Assembly (NCBI RefSeq): GCF_964204645.1 | Contig: NC_134028.1 | Location: 16,543,263 to 16,607,262 of the forward strand | Direction: 5' to 3' | Origin: Tubulanus polymorphus | Taxonomy: Eukaryota; Nemertea; Palaeonemertea; Tubulaniformes; Tubulanidae | Length of the DNA stretch: 64,000 nt | In this document: positions 14,265-24,426 of the stretch, one piece after another | Layout of the letters: every line of letters starts with the position of its first letter | How positions within the stretch are numbered: the stretch's first letter is position 1 | Translations under genes and position numbers: made by a program | Notes under the pieces: generated by a model | What the model was told of the DNA's origin: nothing | The model's database searches: none | Seen by the model: the letters and a program-made list of their open reading frames with translations, nothing else

Positions 14265-14620
14265 ATGGAGAGTAAACAAGTACACAGTGAGAACAACAAA
14301 TCATTTCTAGATGGAATAAAAGATATCACAAATGCTAAATCAGCAGATTATAAATTTAAGAAGTTAAATGAACACTAACAATTCATAAGAAGTATTTAAT
14401 TACTAATATTGATAGAGTTACTAACAAATATGGAGATAAATTAGTTATCCACTTAGAATATGAAGGGTTGAAAGGAAATAAATATAAATTCAGAACATAT
14501 TTACCAGATAGATTTCATAGATTATCTAGTGAAGATCTGGAAGAATTATGTTCTGGTGGATTCTATTTTATATGTAAGTGTAAGAATGAAAAAGGGCACC
14601 ATGATAAAGATTTCGAATAA
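14265..14620 (+). pseudogene. Outer copy of the small 'LPDRF' protein
   Basis: Homologous throughout to the 117-residue inner gene at 35528-35881, in the same place directly after polymerase B. It starts at an ATAAATG. A frameshift near 14370 and further changes break it; the conserved 'TYLPDRFHRLSSEDLEELC' block remains at about 14500-14550. The function is discussed at the inner copy. Confidence 0.75.
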
Positions 14621-14634
14621 AATATGTAAAATAA

Positions 14635-15392
14635 ATGGTAGAATTAAAAGAATATACAATATTTGTTGATTCAAGAAGACTTACAAATTATAAATCACAT
14701 AATTTACTAGTACAATTAGATAGAGAATTTAAGAATTGTGTAGATTTAAAATTAGTAAATGTAAGTTTATGTAACTCTTTTTATAATGTATCGGATAAAA
14801 GTCTTGATCATAATGCTTTAATGATTCACGTTAGGAGAAATAATAAATGGTATCATCTATTCATAAAACCAGGATTATATAATTTAGAGACTTTAGCGCA
14901 AGAAATTAATAGAAAAGCTAAGACAAAAATGGGCGCAGCTGCTGGATTTGGAATTAAATTTATTAAAAGTGATTTTAATAATAAATTAAGAATAAAGTTA
15001 GCTAATGAAGAACAGCATAAATTTATAGTGAGAAAACCATAAGCTAAAATGTTAGGAATTGCACCAAATAAACTTCATGCAAATGTTGATAGTATAGCAA
15101 ATATAATGCCTTTTACACATTTTATATTTATTGCAATTTAATTAACCCTGTAAAAACATTTGAAGCAACTAAAGATACAATTTGTAATTCTGGTTTATTA
15201 AATATTTCACCATTAACAAATGTTGAACAATTTGGAACGCAAATAAATTATAATTTAGCTGAATGTGATTTTAAACCTTGTATTCCAAAATCTAATAATT
15301 TTAGATTAGAAATTAGAAATCATAATGGATATTTAATTGATTTGAATAACTTTCCTGTGATATATGAATTAGTTATAAGATGTAGAGAGTAA
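14635..15392 (+). pseudogene. Penton-like (minor capsid) protein, outer copy
   Basis: The first 135 codons are open and closely match the inner 251-residue protein (FVDSRRLTNYKSHNLLVQLD). A TAA at 15040 and a frameshift near 15120 then break it, while homology continues to the shared C-terminus ending in RCRE at 15392. It starts at AAATAAATG, 14 bases after the stop of the preceding gene, as in the inner copy. Confidence 0.75.
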
Positions 15393-15425
15393 TTTTTTTG
15401 ATATATAAATTAATATAATAGTAGG

Positions 15426-15768
15426 ACCGAGTATATGTTTTGGATTTGATTTTAAACGTGAGAAAGAAATGAAATTTGATATCAATGATGTAATAACACA
15501 TATCAAAAATATTGCATTTTTGAATGAAACAACATTTGAATATGAAACAACAATAAATAAAGAAACTTTTAATGTAGAAAATATTACCGATTTAATTAGA
15601 GAGTCTTTAAGATTTTATGAATTAGATGAAGATTTTATTATTGATGATATTAGAAAAATAATAACTGAAATATATGATAATCATAAAAGTAGTAATGAAA
15701 TAAATGTTGAAATAATCATAACTAAGGTAACTAAATATTTTGAGGATAATTATTTTTTTGATAAATAA
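15426..15768 (+). pseudogene. Small acidic protein, outer copy (start codon lost)
   Basis: Homologous to the inner 118-residue gene. The ATG used by the inner copy is absent here, and the first in-frame ATG is at 15469, about 20 codons downstream; from there 99 codons are open to 15768. The product would be rich in Asp, Glu, Ile and Asn, with no recognised domain. If translated from 15469 it could still be nearly complete. Confidence 0.6.
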
Positions 15769-15988
15769 ATGAGTGATATAAGTGGATAATAAATGGATTA
15801 TATAATGGAGCATTATAATCAGTTGGAACTGTTGGTTATACAATGGTATTTAAAAAGTATTTAAAATGGGAAGTGTTAATGTTGATAGATTTGATATCAA
15901 TGATATTTCAAAATTAACGTTAGCAGTTACTTTATCTAATTTGACTATTCATTATTTGGAAAAACAAAAATATATTCCTCCTATATAA
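15769..15988 (+). pseudogene. Small membrane protein, outer copy
   Basis: Matches the inner 73-residue gene over its whole length (e.g. GSVNVDRFDINDI, then SNLTIHYLEKQKYIPPI), but an in-frame stop soon after the start and a frameshift break it. Its ATG overlaps the ATAAATAAATG that follows the preceding stop. Confidence 0.65.
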
Positions 15989-16012
15989 ATGCATCAAATT
16001 TTTACTAAATAA

Positions 16013-16431
16013 ATGGCATCTGCAATTATAACTATTATAGGATTGGCAATTGTTAACGCTTTAGCATTTACTGGTGGTGGATATTTGTTTAAGCATATTG
16101 ATAAAAATAGTTCATTAGCAGAACAAAAAAGACATAACTTAGCGTTAGAAAAATATAATAATGCAGTAGAAGAATATAGAGAAAAAAGACAAAACTATAT
16201 GGATTATATCAATAGAGAATTTTATAATCAGAAAATTACACACATTTTCAATCAGTTGATGATGCAATGAGTTTATATAACGTAGTAACAAATAAAGAAA
16301 AATTACATCTATATAAACCTACAATATCAGATTATGATACCCCATGTAAAGAACAACAGAAATATGAAATAATTTGGATTTTAGGTGGAACAGTTATTGT
16401 TATATTTGTACCGTATAAATTTACTAATTGA
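16013..16431 (+). pseudogene. 140-residue membrane protein, outer copy
   Basis: The first 85 codons are open and nearly identical to the inner copy (LAFTGGGYLFKHIDKNSS, then a charged helix with RHNLALEKYNNAVEEYREKR). A frameshift near 16240 separates this from the C-terminal hydrophobic segment ending at 16431. It starts at AAATAAATG. Confidence 0.7.
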
Positions 16432-16455
16432 TTATATATTATTTTTGTTAAATAA

Positions 16456-16890
16456 ATGGGTGATAAAGTTGATAATAATGACATTATTCCTCATGATATA
16501 AATAAAACTAAATTAAAATCATATTTTGAAAAACAAATAGTAGAATTTGAAAATGATTAAAAGATAAAAAAGAAAAAATATTTAAAATCTAAAATTATAT
16601 ATTATTTTATTTTAAGTGGTTCAGTTACAATTAGTTCGGTAATTACATTTTTAGCAATATTCAGCCCATTAACGCCTTTAGCTATATCATTTGGTGCGTT
16701 AGGATTAAGTTCAAGTGTTTTAACCGGAATAAAATCAAAATTAAATATAAAAGGTAATAAAGAAAAAATAAAATCTAATATAAAAGAATTAAATAAATTA
16801 AAAAATACATTAGATTATATAATAAGTTTAAATGGTAATATAACAATTCAAGAGCAGGATAAATTATTAAAAGAATTAATAAATTATTAA
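16456..16890 (+). pseudogene. 144-residue hydrophobic protein, outer copy
   Basis: Homologous throughout to 33257-33691. An in-frame TAA at about 16558 falls in the N-terminal charged part; the hydrophobic centre (ISSVITFLAIFSPLTPLAIS) and the C-terminal helix remain. It begins at AAATAAATG. Confidence 0.7.
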
Positions 16891-16906
16891 TTTTTTTATA
16901 ATATAA

Positions 16907-18263
16907 ATGGTAGATAGTTTTCCAAAAGCTTTTCAAAATAAAAAATCAATTAAATATAATATTCCTGCAATAGATTTAAATAAAGATATTTCATATAGAA
17001 ATGAAGATAATTCATTAATCAATTTAGATATTTATGTTACTGAAACTAATAATTCTAATGCAAAGATGGAAAATATATATAATTAATTTTAAAAAATTGA
17101 AAAATGAAAAACAATGGTTATTAAAATCTAATATGAAGTTTTGGCAAAACCAATAAATTGTGCAGTTTATTACGCAACAACAGGTTGTGGAATAAGTTGG
17201 AATGATCATTTGAATAATTCTAAATATAAATTAATTCAGATTCCATACTTATTTTCAAATAAGATTAATATCGAATGAATTAGACTCCTTTACCAGGATC
17301 TAGATATTTTAAAGAATAATAATATTAATTTATCAAAGTTTTATAAAATTTGTAATGAATCTAATATAAATATAAATAATTCTGATTTTAGAACAAAAAT
17401 TGGAACAATAAGATCACTTCCTTGCCCTAAAAAGATTGCAGAATATTGTGCACTTCCCTTACCAATTAATAGATATTACAATATCTATAATAATAAATTA
17501 GGTTATGGTAAAATAGAAAATATGGATTTAGAAACATTAAATTTCAATTAATTACCGAAATTCTATGATAATTTAAAACAAGAAAATAATAATGGTTGGG
17601 TTTATTTTATTTTAGAAAATAGTGAAGGATTTGCAAAATCAGGTATACAAAGAATAAATCAATCAATTAGAACTTATTTGATTTGTATTTTAGGATCACA
17701 AGTTGAAACAAGATCCCCAATAATTGGAAATTTAAATACATCATTTGATAAACAGAAACAATTTAAAGTATTATTTGAAGATTCCATTCATAATGATAGA
17801 AATTGATCGATTCCAGAAAACATTGTAAGATATCAAAATTATTTAGATAAATCACATGTAAGATTAAATGATTGTATAGGACCTAATCTATTAATTATTT
17901 CTGATGATTTAATATTATAGATGGGAAATATAGTTGGTTATAATAATCTAATTAAAACTGCTACAATAAATAATTCATTTGGATTAAATGATATAAATAA
18001 AACGATTATTACTGCTCCAAAATTAATGGAAGGTGAAAAAAATTAAAAAACATATTCAATCAACTGAAACTAAAACTAAGAATATTAAATTGGATAATGA
18101 TTCTAAAATAAAAGATTACAATACATCAGTAAATATAAAAACTGATATTATCCAACATGATATAATTAAAACTAATAATGATAATAAATCACATGAAAAT
18201 ACTAAATTAGCTATAACTTGTATAGGAATTGTAATAGGAGGAATATTATATTTTGAATTTTAA
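16907..18263 (+). pseudogene. 462-residue conserved protein, outer copy
   Basis: Aligns end to end with the inner 462-residue gene but holds several frameshifts and stops (near 17085-17160, 17275, 17550, 17805, 17918 and 18034). The last 76 codons, including the C-terminal membrane segment (CIGIVIGGILYF), form an open frame at 18033-18263. The start is at TATAAATG after a run of T. Confidence 0.75.
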
Positions 18264-18278
18264 TTTTTTATAATATAA

Positions 18279-20018
18279 ATGGTAGAAGGTGGAGAAGATA
18301 TTCCAATGGATACTTTTGGTGACGCCCCTGGTATAAGCGATGAACCACAACCTGATTTTGATGAAACTAATATTGATAATGATGGATGAGCAGCATATAA
18401 TACTTATTTAGGTGAAGATGATTCTAGTGGGCCTATATTATATGATTATGATGAATTTAAAGATGATACTGAAACAAATTAATTAGTGAAAAATTAATAG
18501 ATTATTTAAGAACCCGCGATGAGATATTAATTAAAACTAGACCACAAAGAAAAGGTTTAATTAATAGATTAGAAACAACAGAAAACCCTGAATTGAAAAA
18601 AAGAATTATTTTACATAAAACAAAGTGTAACAAATACAGTTATTGAAGAATTATTACCAAAAAATGTAACAGATAACATTGAACCAGAAGATATTTCAGA
18701 ACAAATTAGAAAAGATGACATACATTTCATGAATAATTTAAAAATGATTCATGGTATTATGATGTTGAATTAAGTAACAAAAGTTTATCAATTCAATTAT
18801 CTAAAATGGGACAAGAAGATCTGTACCATCCTGAAATGTTAGCAAGATCTTCAATTGAACGTTCAAAAGGTGGTTCAGAATTTAGCAGAATTATATGGAA
18901 TGCACTCGATAGAATAAATGAAGAAGAACCAAATGTTGGTATTGATATTAACAATTATTCACTATTTAAAAATCCAAATTTTAATCCTACTGATGTTGAT
19001 CCAGAAATGGAAGAGTATGGAGATCGATTAGATAAATTAAGAACTGCAACACCAGAAACATCGAGAAGAGACATTCAACCAATTGATAATGGTTCAAGTC
19101 AATTACAAGTAGTAAAACATTTTGATAGCATGTTAGATACAGTTCATTCATTTGAAGAAGAGATGAATAGTATTTTAGATAGACCAAGTACTGAAACTGG
19201 AACAAATCAAATACAACATTTATCAGAAAAAGGATGACTTGATTTAAATGAAGAAGAATTAAAAATATTTCCTGAACAAGCACGTAGAGAAATTAAAGGT
19301 ATGCAAGAATCAACTGGTGAAATTGCTAATATTAAGATGAGATTTTCGAAAATAACCATGTTAGAGAAAGAATTAACTGATGCAAATGAAGAATTAGAAC
19401 AATTAAAATTAGATAAAAATCTTCAATTAATCCAGGAAGCTAATTATGAAAGCAGAAAGTTAGCTTTAGAAAAACAAATTGATGATTTAAATTATAACAA
19501 AGAATTACAGGAAAAAGAAAGACATATATTATTAAAATCATTTGATCTCAATCATATTAAAAAATTAGCAGTTATTTTTAGAGATTTATTGATAAAACCA
19601 GATTCTGAATTATCATTGAGAGATAGAATAAGATTATTATTTAAATTAGAAGGAATAACAATTCTTTCAATTCTAACAGCTGTAACTATGTTATTTACAA
19701 CAATTGGTTTAGCAAATTCAAATATCAAATTCATTAAAATCTACGCCTACTCCCAATAAACCGGATAAACCTCCAAATAATAATAATTCTATACAAGATA
19801 AAGTTAAGGAAGGTTTAAAGAAATTAGCAAAATATCTATGGGAACTATCAAAGAAATCTGCTACAGCATTACCCGGTGTTATTGCATCAATTGTTGGTTT
19901 TATATTGAAATCTGCTGGAAATATTCTTAACTTTGCTGCTGAACATATTATTTTATTTTTAGTAACAGTTGTAAGTGCAATTATTTTTGGATTAGTGAAT
20001 ATGATAAAAAATAAATAA
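18279..20018 (+). pseudogene. Coiled-coil / C-terminal membrane protein, outer copy
   Basis: It starts MVEGGEDIP at a TATAAATG. An acidic N-terminal region holds several stops and frameshifts (18388, 18481, about 18620-18790), then 143- and 152-codon open stretches follow (18806-19237, 19301-19759). The second is a strong coiled coil (EKELTDANEELEQLKLDKN) followed by a hydrophobic segment. A frame change near 19720 leads to a C-terminal region with hydrophobic stretches (to 20018). Virion-associated membrane or scaffold roles are possible but unproven. Confidence 0.65.
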
Positions 20019-20039
20019 TTAATTTTTCTCTTAAAATAA

Positions 20040-21069
20040 ATGAGTGGGAGTTACATAAATCCTTCTAAAAATTCTAGAATATCTAATGCTATTAAAGCAG
20101 ATAGATCTCATCATATAATTACTCATAATCCTTCTAATATTAATCCTGATGAAACTTTATACGTTAGAATTCCTCGATTAATAAATAATAATAATAAAAA
20201 GTTCTTTTAAAGCGCTTTTCCGCAGTATCCCACGCTCAAAGCGCTATCTCCTGGAAATACTGCAAAAACAGATATTTCTTTAGAGCGTTGCGAAAAGATC
20301 CTTCGTCAACGGTGGCACGAATGGAAATGGGTAGACTATTCCAAAGGTAGGGTGCACAGCTAGAAAAGGCACGGTCGCCATATTTGGATTTAGAATGAGG
20401 AACGTGTAAAGCAAGGCTGGTAGAAGAACGAGTGCGCCCCTCTACCCTACGTAGCAGATTTGACAAGTAAACTGGAGCAGATCCATGGATACAACGGTGT
20501 ACGGTTGACAAGATCTTAAACTCGATTCTGGCCTGGACAGGCAGCCAATGGAGTTCTATGAGAATAGGTGTTATTCTATCAAACTTCCTTTTACGACGCA
20601 CTAATCTGGCTGCCATATTTTGTACTCGCTGAAGAGGCGCTAATGTTTTTGCTGGTAGTCCGTAAAGTATTCCATGGTTAAAATCAAGACGGGACAGGAC
20701 GAAAGCATGAACTAATTTTATAGTGCTGTTTTGGTCCAAGAATCGGCGTATGCGACCAATTTTATACAAAGACGCGTAAGCGGCTTTACAAGTACGTTTA
20801 ATATGCTCCTGCATAGTCATACCCTGGTCCAACCAAGCCCCTAGGTCCTTAACAGACTCAGAGGTTGTAATCGGAACACCGTCTACTTCAATCTCAGGCA
20901 CTGATCCAACTTTTCTCGTAGACACAAGATTAACAGCCTCCGTCTTTGGAGGGTAAATATGTTATACAAGAAGATATTACATTTGAAATAACATTTGCTC
21001 CTGTTAATGAAATTGTATTATCAAGTTTAGTTAAAGATATGGGTTATAAATTATCGAATATATGTTTAG
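20040..21069 (+). pseudogene. Major-capsid-like protein, outer copy, 5' part
   Basis: It starts MSGSYINPSKN at AAATAAATG, as the inner 415-residue gene does. After about 50 codons it is interrupted by a LINE 3' fragment (about 20195-20952), and compared with the inner copy about 120 codons are missing there. Homology resumes at 20953-21069 (DITFEITFAPVNEIVLSS region). It is then cut by the inner Polinton at 21070-21075; the rest lies at 40279-41132. Confidence 0.85.
20195..20952 (-). mobile_element. 5'-truncated LINE: C-terminal part of reverse transcriptase
   Basis: On minus, 20925-20236 encodes 229 residues typical of the C-terminal half of a CR1/Jockey-group RT: SVKDLGAWLDQGMTMQEHI, then LDFNHGILYGLPAKTL, LQRVQNMAARLV and LHWLPVQARIEFKIL. 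These belong to the thumb and the region after it; the catalytic YxDD core is missing. The 3' end carries an A+T microsatellite tail (20195-20215). Five-prime truncation with a simple-repeat tail is the usual product of target-primed reverse transcription. It was inserted into the outer capsid-like gene, accompanied by loss of roughly 370 bp. Confidence 0.8.
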
Positions 21070-21075
21070 AATATG
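21070..21075. repeat. Target-site duplication, left copy
   Basis: AATATG directly before the AGTAATAGGG terminus, repeated at 40273-40278 directly after the other terminus. Removing the element and one copy restores continuity of the outer capsid-like gene at this point. Six bases is the known duplication length of Polintons. Confidence 0.92.
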
Positions 21076-21344
21076 AGTAATAGGGAATATGTTGTTTCAT
21101 ACCAAAGGTCGAAATGTCGAGCTCATAAAAAATGAAAAATATGAAAATAATAACAATTTCTATTTGAATTAGTAGCGAAACTCATATAAAATGAAAAATA
21201 ATTCTCGCACACTCGAATTTATTTTTCATTTTATATGAGTTTCACTCCTAATTCAAATAGAAATTATTATTATTTTCATATTTTTCATTTTTTACTCACT
21301 AGCCCTTTCAACCTTTGATATGAAACAAGATATTCCCTATTACT
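21076..21344. repeat. Terminal palindrome of the left inverted repeat
   Basis: The first 269 bp are themselves an imperfect palindrome. AGTAATAGGGAATAT at the start reappears inverted as ATATTCCCTATTACT at 21330-21344, and the arms pair through TTTCATAC, AATTTCTATTTGAATTAG and ACTCATATAAAATGAAAAAT around a centre near 21210. Single strands could fold into a long hairpin. The two arms differ at several bases, and the same arm is outermost at both ends of the element. Confidence 0.88.
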
Positions 21345-21537
21345 CTTAAAATATTCATATATATGAATAAAATATAAATTAATAACTTCTAAAATCAATT
21401 TTAATAAAAAATTTAGTATTAAAATGGAAGCAAATAAGTACTACTGTCCAACATGTAATATCAATATAGATAAATCCCAAAAATCAAGACACAATAAAAC
21501 TAAAACACATTTAGAGAATAAATTGAAACTAGAATAT
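21076..21537 (+). repeat. Left terminal inverted repeat (462 bp)
   Basis: Matches the reverse complement of 39811-40272 almost perfectly. It contains the terminal 269-bp palindrome, an A+T-rich leader and the first 39 codons of the zinc-finger/polymerase reading frame (ATG at 21424). Homology stops sharply at 21537. Confidence 0.92.
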
Positions 21538-21651
21538 TTACAGTTATATTCAGAACAGTTAACAAAGGCAAAGAAATTTATTGAATTATGGAATAATGAT
21601 CCAAATAATGAACAATACGTTGAGGAATTTGATATCAAGGATATGATTTAG
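21424..21651 (+). CDS. Chimeric small zinc-finger ORF at the left inverted repeat
   Basis: 75 codons. Residues 1-38 are the first zinc finger of the polymerase gene (YYCPTCNINIDKSQKSRHNK, then a second His), carried here because the inverted repeat covers the 5' end of that gene. From residue 39 the frame runs into a segment nearly identical to the C-terminal tail of the HNH protein 0.9 kb downstream (EQLTKAKKFIELWNNDPNNE). It thus joins two genes' pieces and may be a relic of a deletion or of imperfect repeat copying. Whether it is expressed is unknown. Confidence 0.55.
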   Translation: MEANKYYCPTCNINIDKSQKSRHNKTKTHLENKLKLEYLQLYSEQLTKAKKFIELWNNDPNNEQYVEEFDIKDMI

Positions 21652-21655
21652 ATAT

Positions 21656-21758
21656 TTCATGTCGGTTGTTTCTATTTACATAATTATATATAATTATGAT
21701 TAGCGCATGCGCATTAAGCAAAACCGCGCATGAATGCGCGCTTTTGCCCAGTGGTATT
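21656..21758. mobile_element. Small G+C-rich insertion with 10-bp direct repeats
   Basis: A 103-bp stretch flanked by ATTTAGATAT at 21646-21655 and 21759-21768. Its centre (GCGCATGCGC ... CCGCGCATGAATGCGCGC) is far richer in G+C than the surrounding element. Flanking direct repeats suggest a short non-autonomous insertion; the family was not recognised. Confidence 0.5.
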
Positions 21759-21887
21759 ATTTAGATATCAAGGAATCGAAACTGACTTATCAAAAGCAGC
21801 GAGGAATGAAAAAGGATGACGTTGGTCGAAGAAATGGTAGAGGATTCTAAAATATTAACCAATTTAGTAAAAAAATACGTATAATAA

Positions 21888-22559
21888 ATGGAACCAGAAC
21901 AACCACAAATCATCAATATTACAAATAACACTGCTGGTGTTATAAATATATACTACAAGAAGTGTTCTAAATGTGAATTAGATAAATTAGCTTTAACAGA
22001 ATTTAGTAAGCGTAAGATTAGCAAAGATGGTTTTCAATATTGCTGTAAAACTTGTTTTAAACTATATACCAAACAATATCGAGAAGATAATATAGAACAT
22101 TATAATTATTATATGGCAGAATATATGAGAGAAAGATATCAAACAGATCTTAATTTTAGATTGAAACAATGTTTAAGATCTAGATTAACACAATTATTCA
22201 ACAAAGAAACACATTCAGAAACATTATCTAATTTGTTGGGTTGTTCGGATGAATTTTTCAAATCATGGATAATATATCAATTCGATGATAAAATGAATAT
22301 AGATAATTATGGGGATTATTACCATATTGATTATGTGTTACCAATATCTAAATTTAACATGAATGATGAATACAATAAAAAACTAATTTGGAATTGGAAG
22401 AATTTAAGGCCTTTAGAAAAGAAGGAAAACATAATTAAATTTAATAAACTAGATTTACAGTTATATTTAGAACAGTTAACAAAGGCAAAGAAATTTATTG
22501 ATCAATGGAACAATGATCCAAATAATGAACAATACGTTGAGTCTTTAATGAGTGGTTAA
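21888..22559 (+). CDS. HNH-endonuclease-like protein with N-terminal zinc site
   Basis: 223 residues starting at ATAATAAATG. Cysteines C26/C29 and C52 or C53/C56 form a CxxC...CxxC zinc site. After a helical basic region, residues 146-176 show HIDYVLPISKF...WKNLRPL, the signature of an HNH-type nuclease group known as free-standing cargo in phages and large DNA viruses. The C-terminal tail is duplicated in the chimeric ORF at 21424. The gene is complete and lies between the left inverted repeat and the 202-residue gene; the outer copy lacks the region because it is truncated there. DNA cleavage is inferred from the motif only; a homing or resolving nuclease is possible. Confidence 0.65.
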   Translation: MEPEQPQIINITNNTAGVINIYYKKCSKCELDKLALTEFSKRKISKDGFQYCCKTCFKLYTKQYREDNIEHYNYYMAEYMRERYQTDLNFRLKQCLRSRLTQLFNKETHSETLSNLLGCSDEFFKSWIIYQFDDKMNIDNYGDYYHIDYVLPISKFNMNDEYNKKLIWNWKNLRPLEKKENIIKFNKLDLQLYLEQLTKAKKFIDQWNNDPNNEQYVESLMSG

Positions 22560-22783
22560 AGAATAATAGATTTTAAATAAAAAATATTAAAAAAACAATA
22601 ACTTCAACTAGCTAGTGAATTCTACTATATTTTTAATATTTTCTTTTCAAAAAAGAATACTTTATATCACAAATAAAAAATACTAAAAAAACAATAACTA
22701 ATACTAAAATTCTTTAGCTTTAACTAGCTAGTATCATTTGAAGAATACTTATAATATTTTTCTTGCTTTTTTCTCTAATATAA
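22560..22783. repeat. Intergenic A+T-rich direct repeats
   Basis: Two imperfect copies of a roughly 110-bp block, each with 'aaaaaacaataact' followed by 'aactagctagt' (near 22590-22615 and 22680-22735). No gene fits. The second copy leads into the TAATATAAATG start of the next gene. Confidence 0.6.
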
Positions 22784-23392
22784 ATGTCAAAGAAATCGAG
22801 TAAGAATAATATTGATATTGAAAAAACATTAGATGATTTGGGCATTAGTGATAATAAGGATATTCCGGCCAAAATTGAAAATAATATTCAAGTTAATTGT
22901 AATATAGATTATGAATACTATTTATATTGTAAACACCATCTTGAACTATTGATTGCTAGCGGGAAGTGTAAACAATTTTTAACTAAGACCATTACTTTTC
23001 AAGAATTAGATGCTATGAAACAAGATGAAGTAATAAAATATTTTAAGATTTATGAAGAGTCAAGATTAGCTAGAATAAATGATTCTATTTCAGATGGTAT
23101 TGTCAAATGTTATTCTAAGTTATGTAACCAGTTAATGCCAATTGATGATGAAAATAAATTATATAGTGATTTGAAAAGTGACTATTTAGTTATGACTGAA
23201 TTACAAAAATGGGTTGGTTATGCTTCATTCCAATTAGGATCGGTTATGACATTAATTTCTACTGGCGTCATTACATTTTCGAACATCAAGCCTATGGAAT
23301 ATAAATCAGGTAAGAACGAAACAGATGTACTACAACCAAACAGTGAAACAGAAAATGAATCAGAACAAAAATTAACTAAAATAAATGAGTGA
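22784..23392 (+). CDS. 202-residue protein of unknown function
   Basis: Not recognised. Lys/Ser-rich N-terminus, a middle region with several Cys and Tyr residues (NIDYEYYLYCKHHLELLI), and near the C-terminus one moderately hydrophobic stretch (residues about 145-165, ASFQLGSVMTLISTGVITF) that could span or associate with a membrane. The acidic tail overlaps the start of the next gene by 8 bases (AAATAAATGAG). Its position ahead of integrase and ATPase suggests co-expression with them. It is absent from the outer copy, which ends just before it. It does not show the His-Cys pattern of an adenain-type protease. Confidence 0.7.
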   Translation: MSKKSSKNNIDIEKTLDDLGISDNKDIPAKIENNIQVNCNIDYEYYLYCKHHLELLIASGKCKQFLTKTITFQELDAMKQDEVIKYFKIYEESRLARINDSISDGIVKCYSKLCNQLMPIDDENKLYSDLKSDYLVMTELQKWVGYASFQLGSVMTLISTGVITFSNIKPMEYKSGKNETDVLQPNSETENESEQKLTKINE

Positions 23393-23756
23393 TGGCGTTA
23401 AGAAAAAGGCTAGATCAGAGAAACAAATTAAATGGGCAAGAGAATTAGGTAAAAGATCTTCAGAATTAAAAAAAGCTAAGAAAAAGAAATTAACTGGTAT
23501 AAATGAATCACAGACTTTATCTGATATTAATTCAAATAATAATCCATCTAATTCTTCTAATCCTGGAAGTAATTATAAATTATATATTACAATTGGATTA
23601 GTAACAGTTATTATATTATCCGGTGTAATATATAAATATAAGTATAAATCTGATTATAACAATAATGATTCCGATGACAATAAACCTATCATACCAAATA
23701 AGTCAAATGATAAAGTCATTGAAAATAAGATTATAAGATTATTATTAATGGATTAA
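23385..23756 (+). CDS. Small basic single-span membrane protein
   Basis: 123 residues. A strongly basic N-terminus (KKKARSEKQIKWARELGKRS), a Ser/Asn-rich linker, one clear membrane segment (residues about 66-82, YITIGLVTVIILSGVIYKY), then an Asn/Asp-rich tail. The 'SEKQIKWARELGKRSSELK' block resembles DNA- or nucleoprotein-binding basic segments, so it might link DNA to a membrane; this is inference. A full-length homologue is at 46009-46374. It overlaps the preceding gene and ends five bases before integrase. Part of it is duplicated in inverted form at 24432-24643 and again about 690 bp later. Confidence 0.7.
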   Translation: MSDGVKKKARSEKQIKWARELGKRSSELKKAKKKKLTGINESQTLSDINSNNNPSNSSNPGSNYKLYITIGLVTVIILSGVIYKYKYKSDYNNNDSDDNKPIIPNKSNDKVIENKIIRLLLMD

Positions 23757-24426
23757 TTAAGATGAAAAAAGAACAGTATTTAAGAGATTTATATTATAAC
23801 CCAGAAAGTGAAGTATCATATTCTAACGTTTCAGAATTATGGAATAAAATTAAATCTGATAATGAAAATGGTAAAATAAAATATAGTGAATTAAAATCAT
23901 GGTTACAAAATCAACCAACATATCAAATCCATAAGAAAATGGATAAAAATTATTTAACAAGAAAAGTTATGGTTTCATATATCGATCAACAATGGCAAGC
24001 AGATTTAATTGACATGCAGAACTTAGAAGAATACAACAAAGGATATTTCTGGATACTGAATGTTATAGACATATTCAGTCGATACGCATGGTCAATTCCA
24101 ATCAAAAATAAAACTGGAATAGAAGTTACAAATGCTTTTAAATCTATATTTAAAGAAGCTATTCCAGATAAGATACAATTTGATGAAGGTAAGGAATTTT
24201 ATAAGAAACATTTCAAAAAACTATTATCTGATAACGATGTAGATTATTTTTCAACACACTCAGATAAAAAAGCATCTATTATAGAAAGGTTTAATAAAAC
24301 ATTGAAAACTAGAATGTGGAAATATTTTACTGCTAATGAAACATATATTTATATCGATGAGTCTATAAATATATTAGATGATTTAGTGAAAGGTTATAAT
24401 AATTCTAAACATTCAAGTATTGGTAT

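Noticed and set aside
21076-21344. Terminal palindrome as an independent foldback transposon
   Set aside because: It begins exactly at the Polinton terminus at both ends, in the same arm order, and the only target duplication seen belongs to the whole 19.2-kb element. It remains testable with other copies.
22784-23392. The 202-residue gene as the missing adenain-like protease
   Set aside because: No convincing His...Asp/Asn...Gln...Cys order is visible; only a weak hydrophobic stretch and scattered cysteines.
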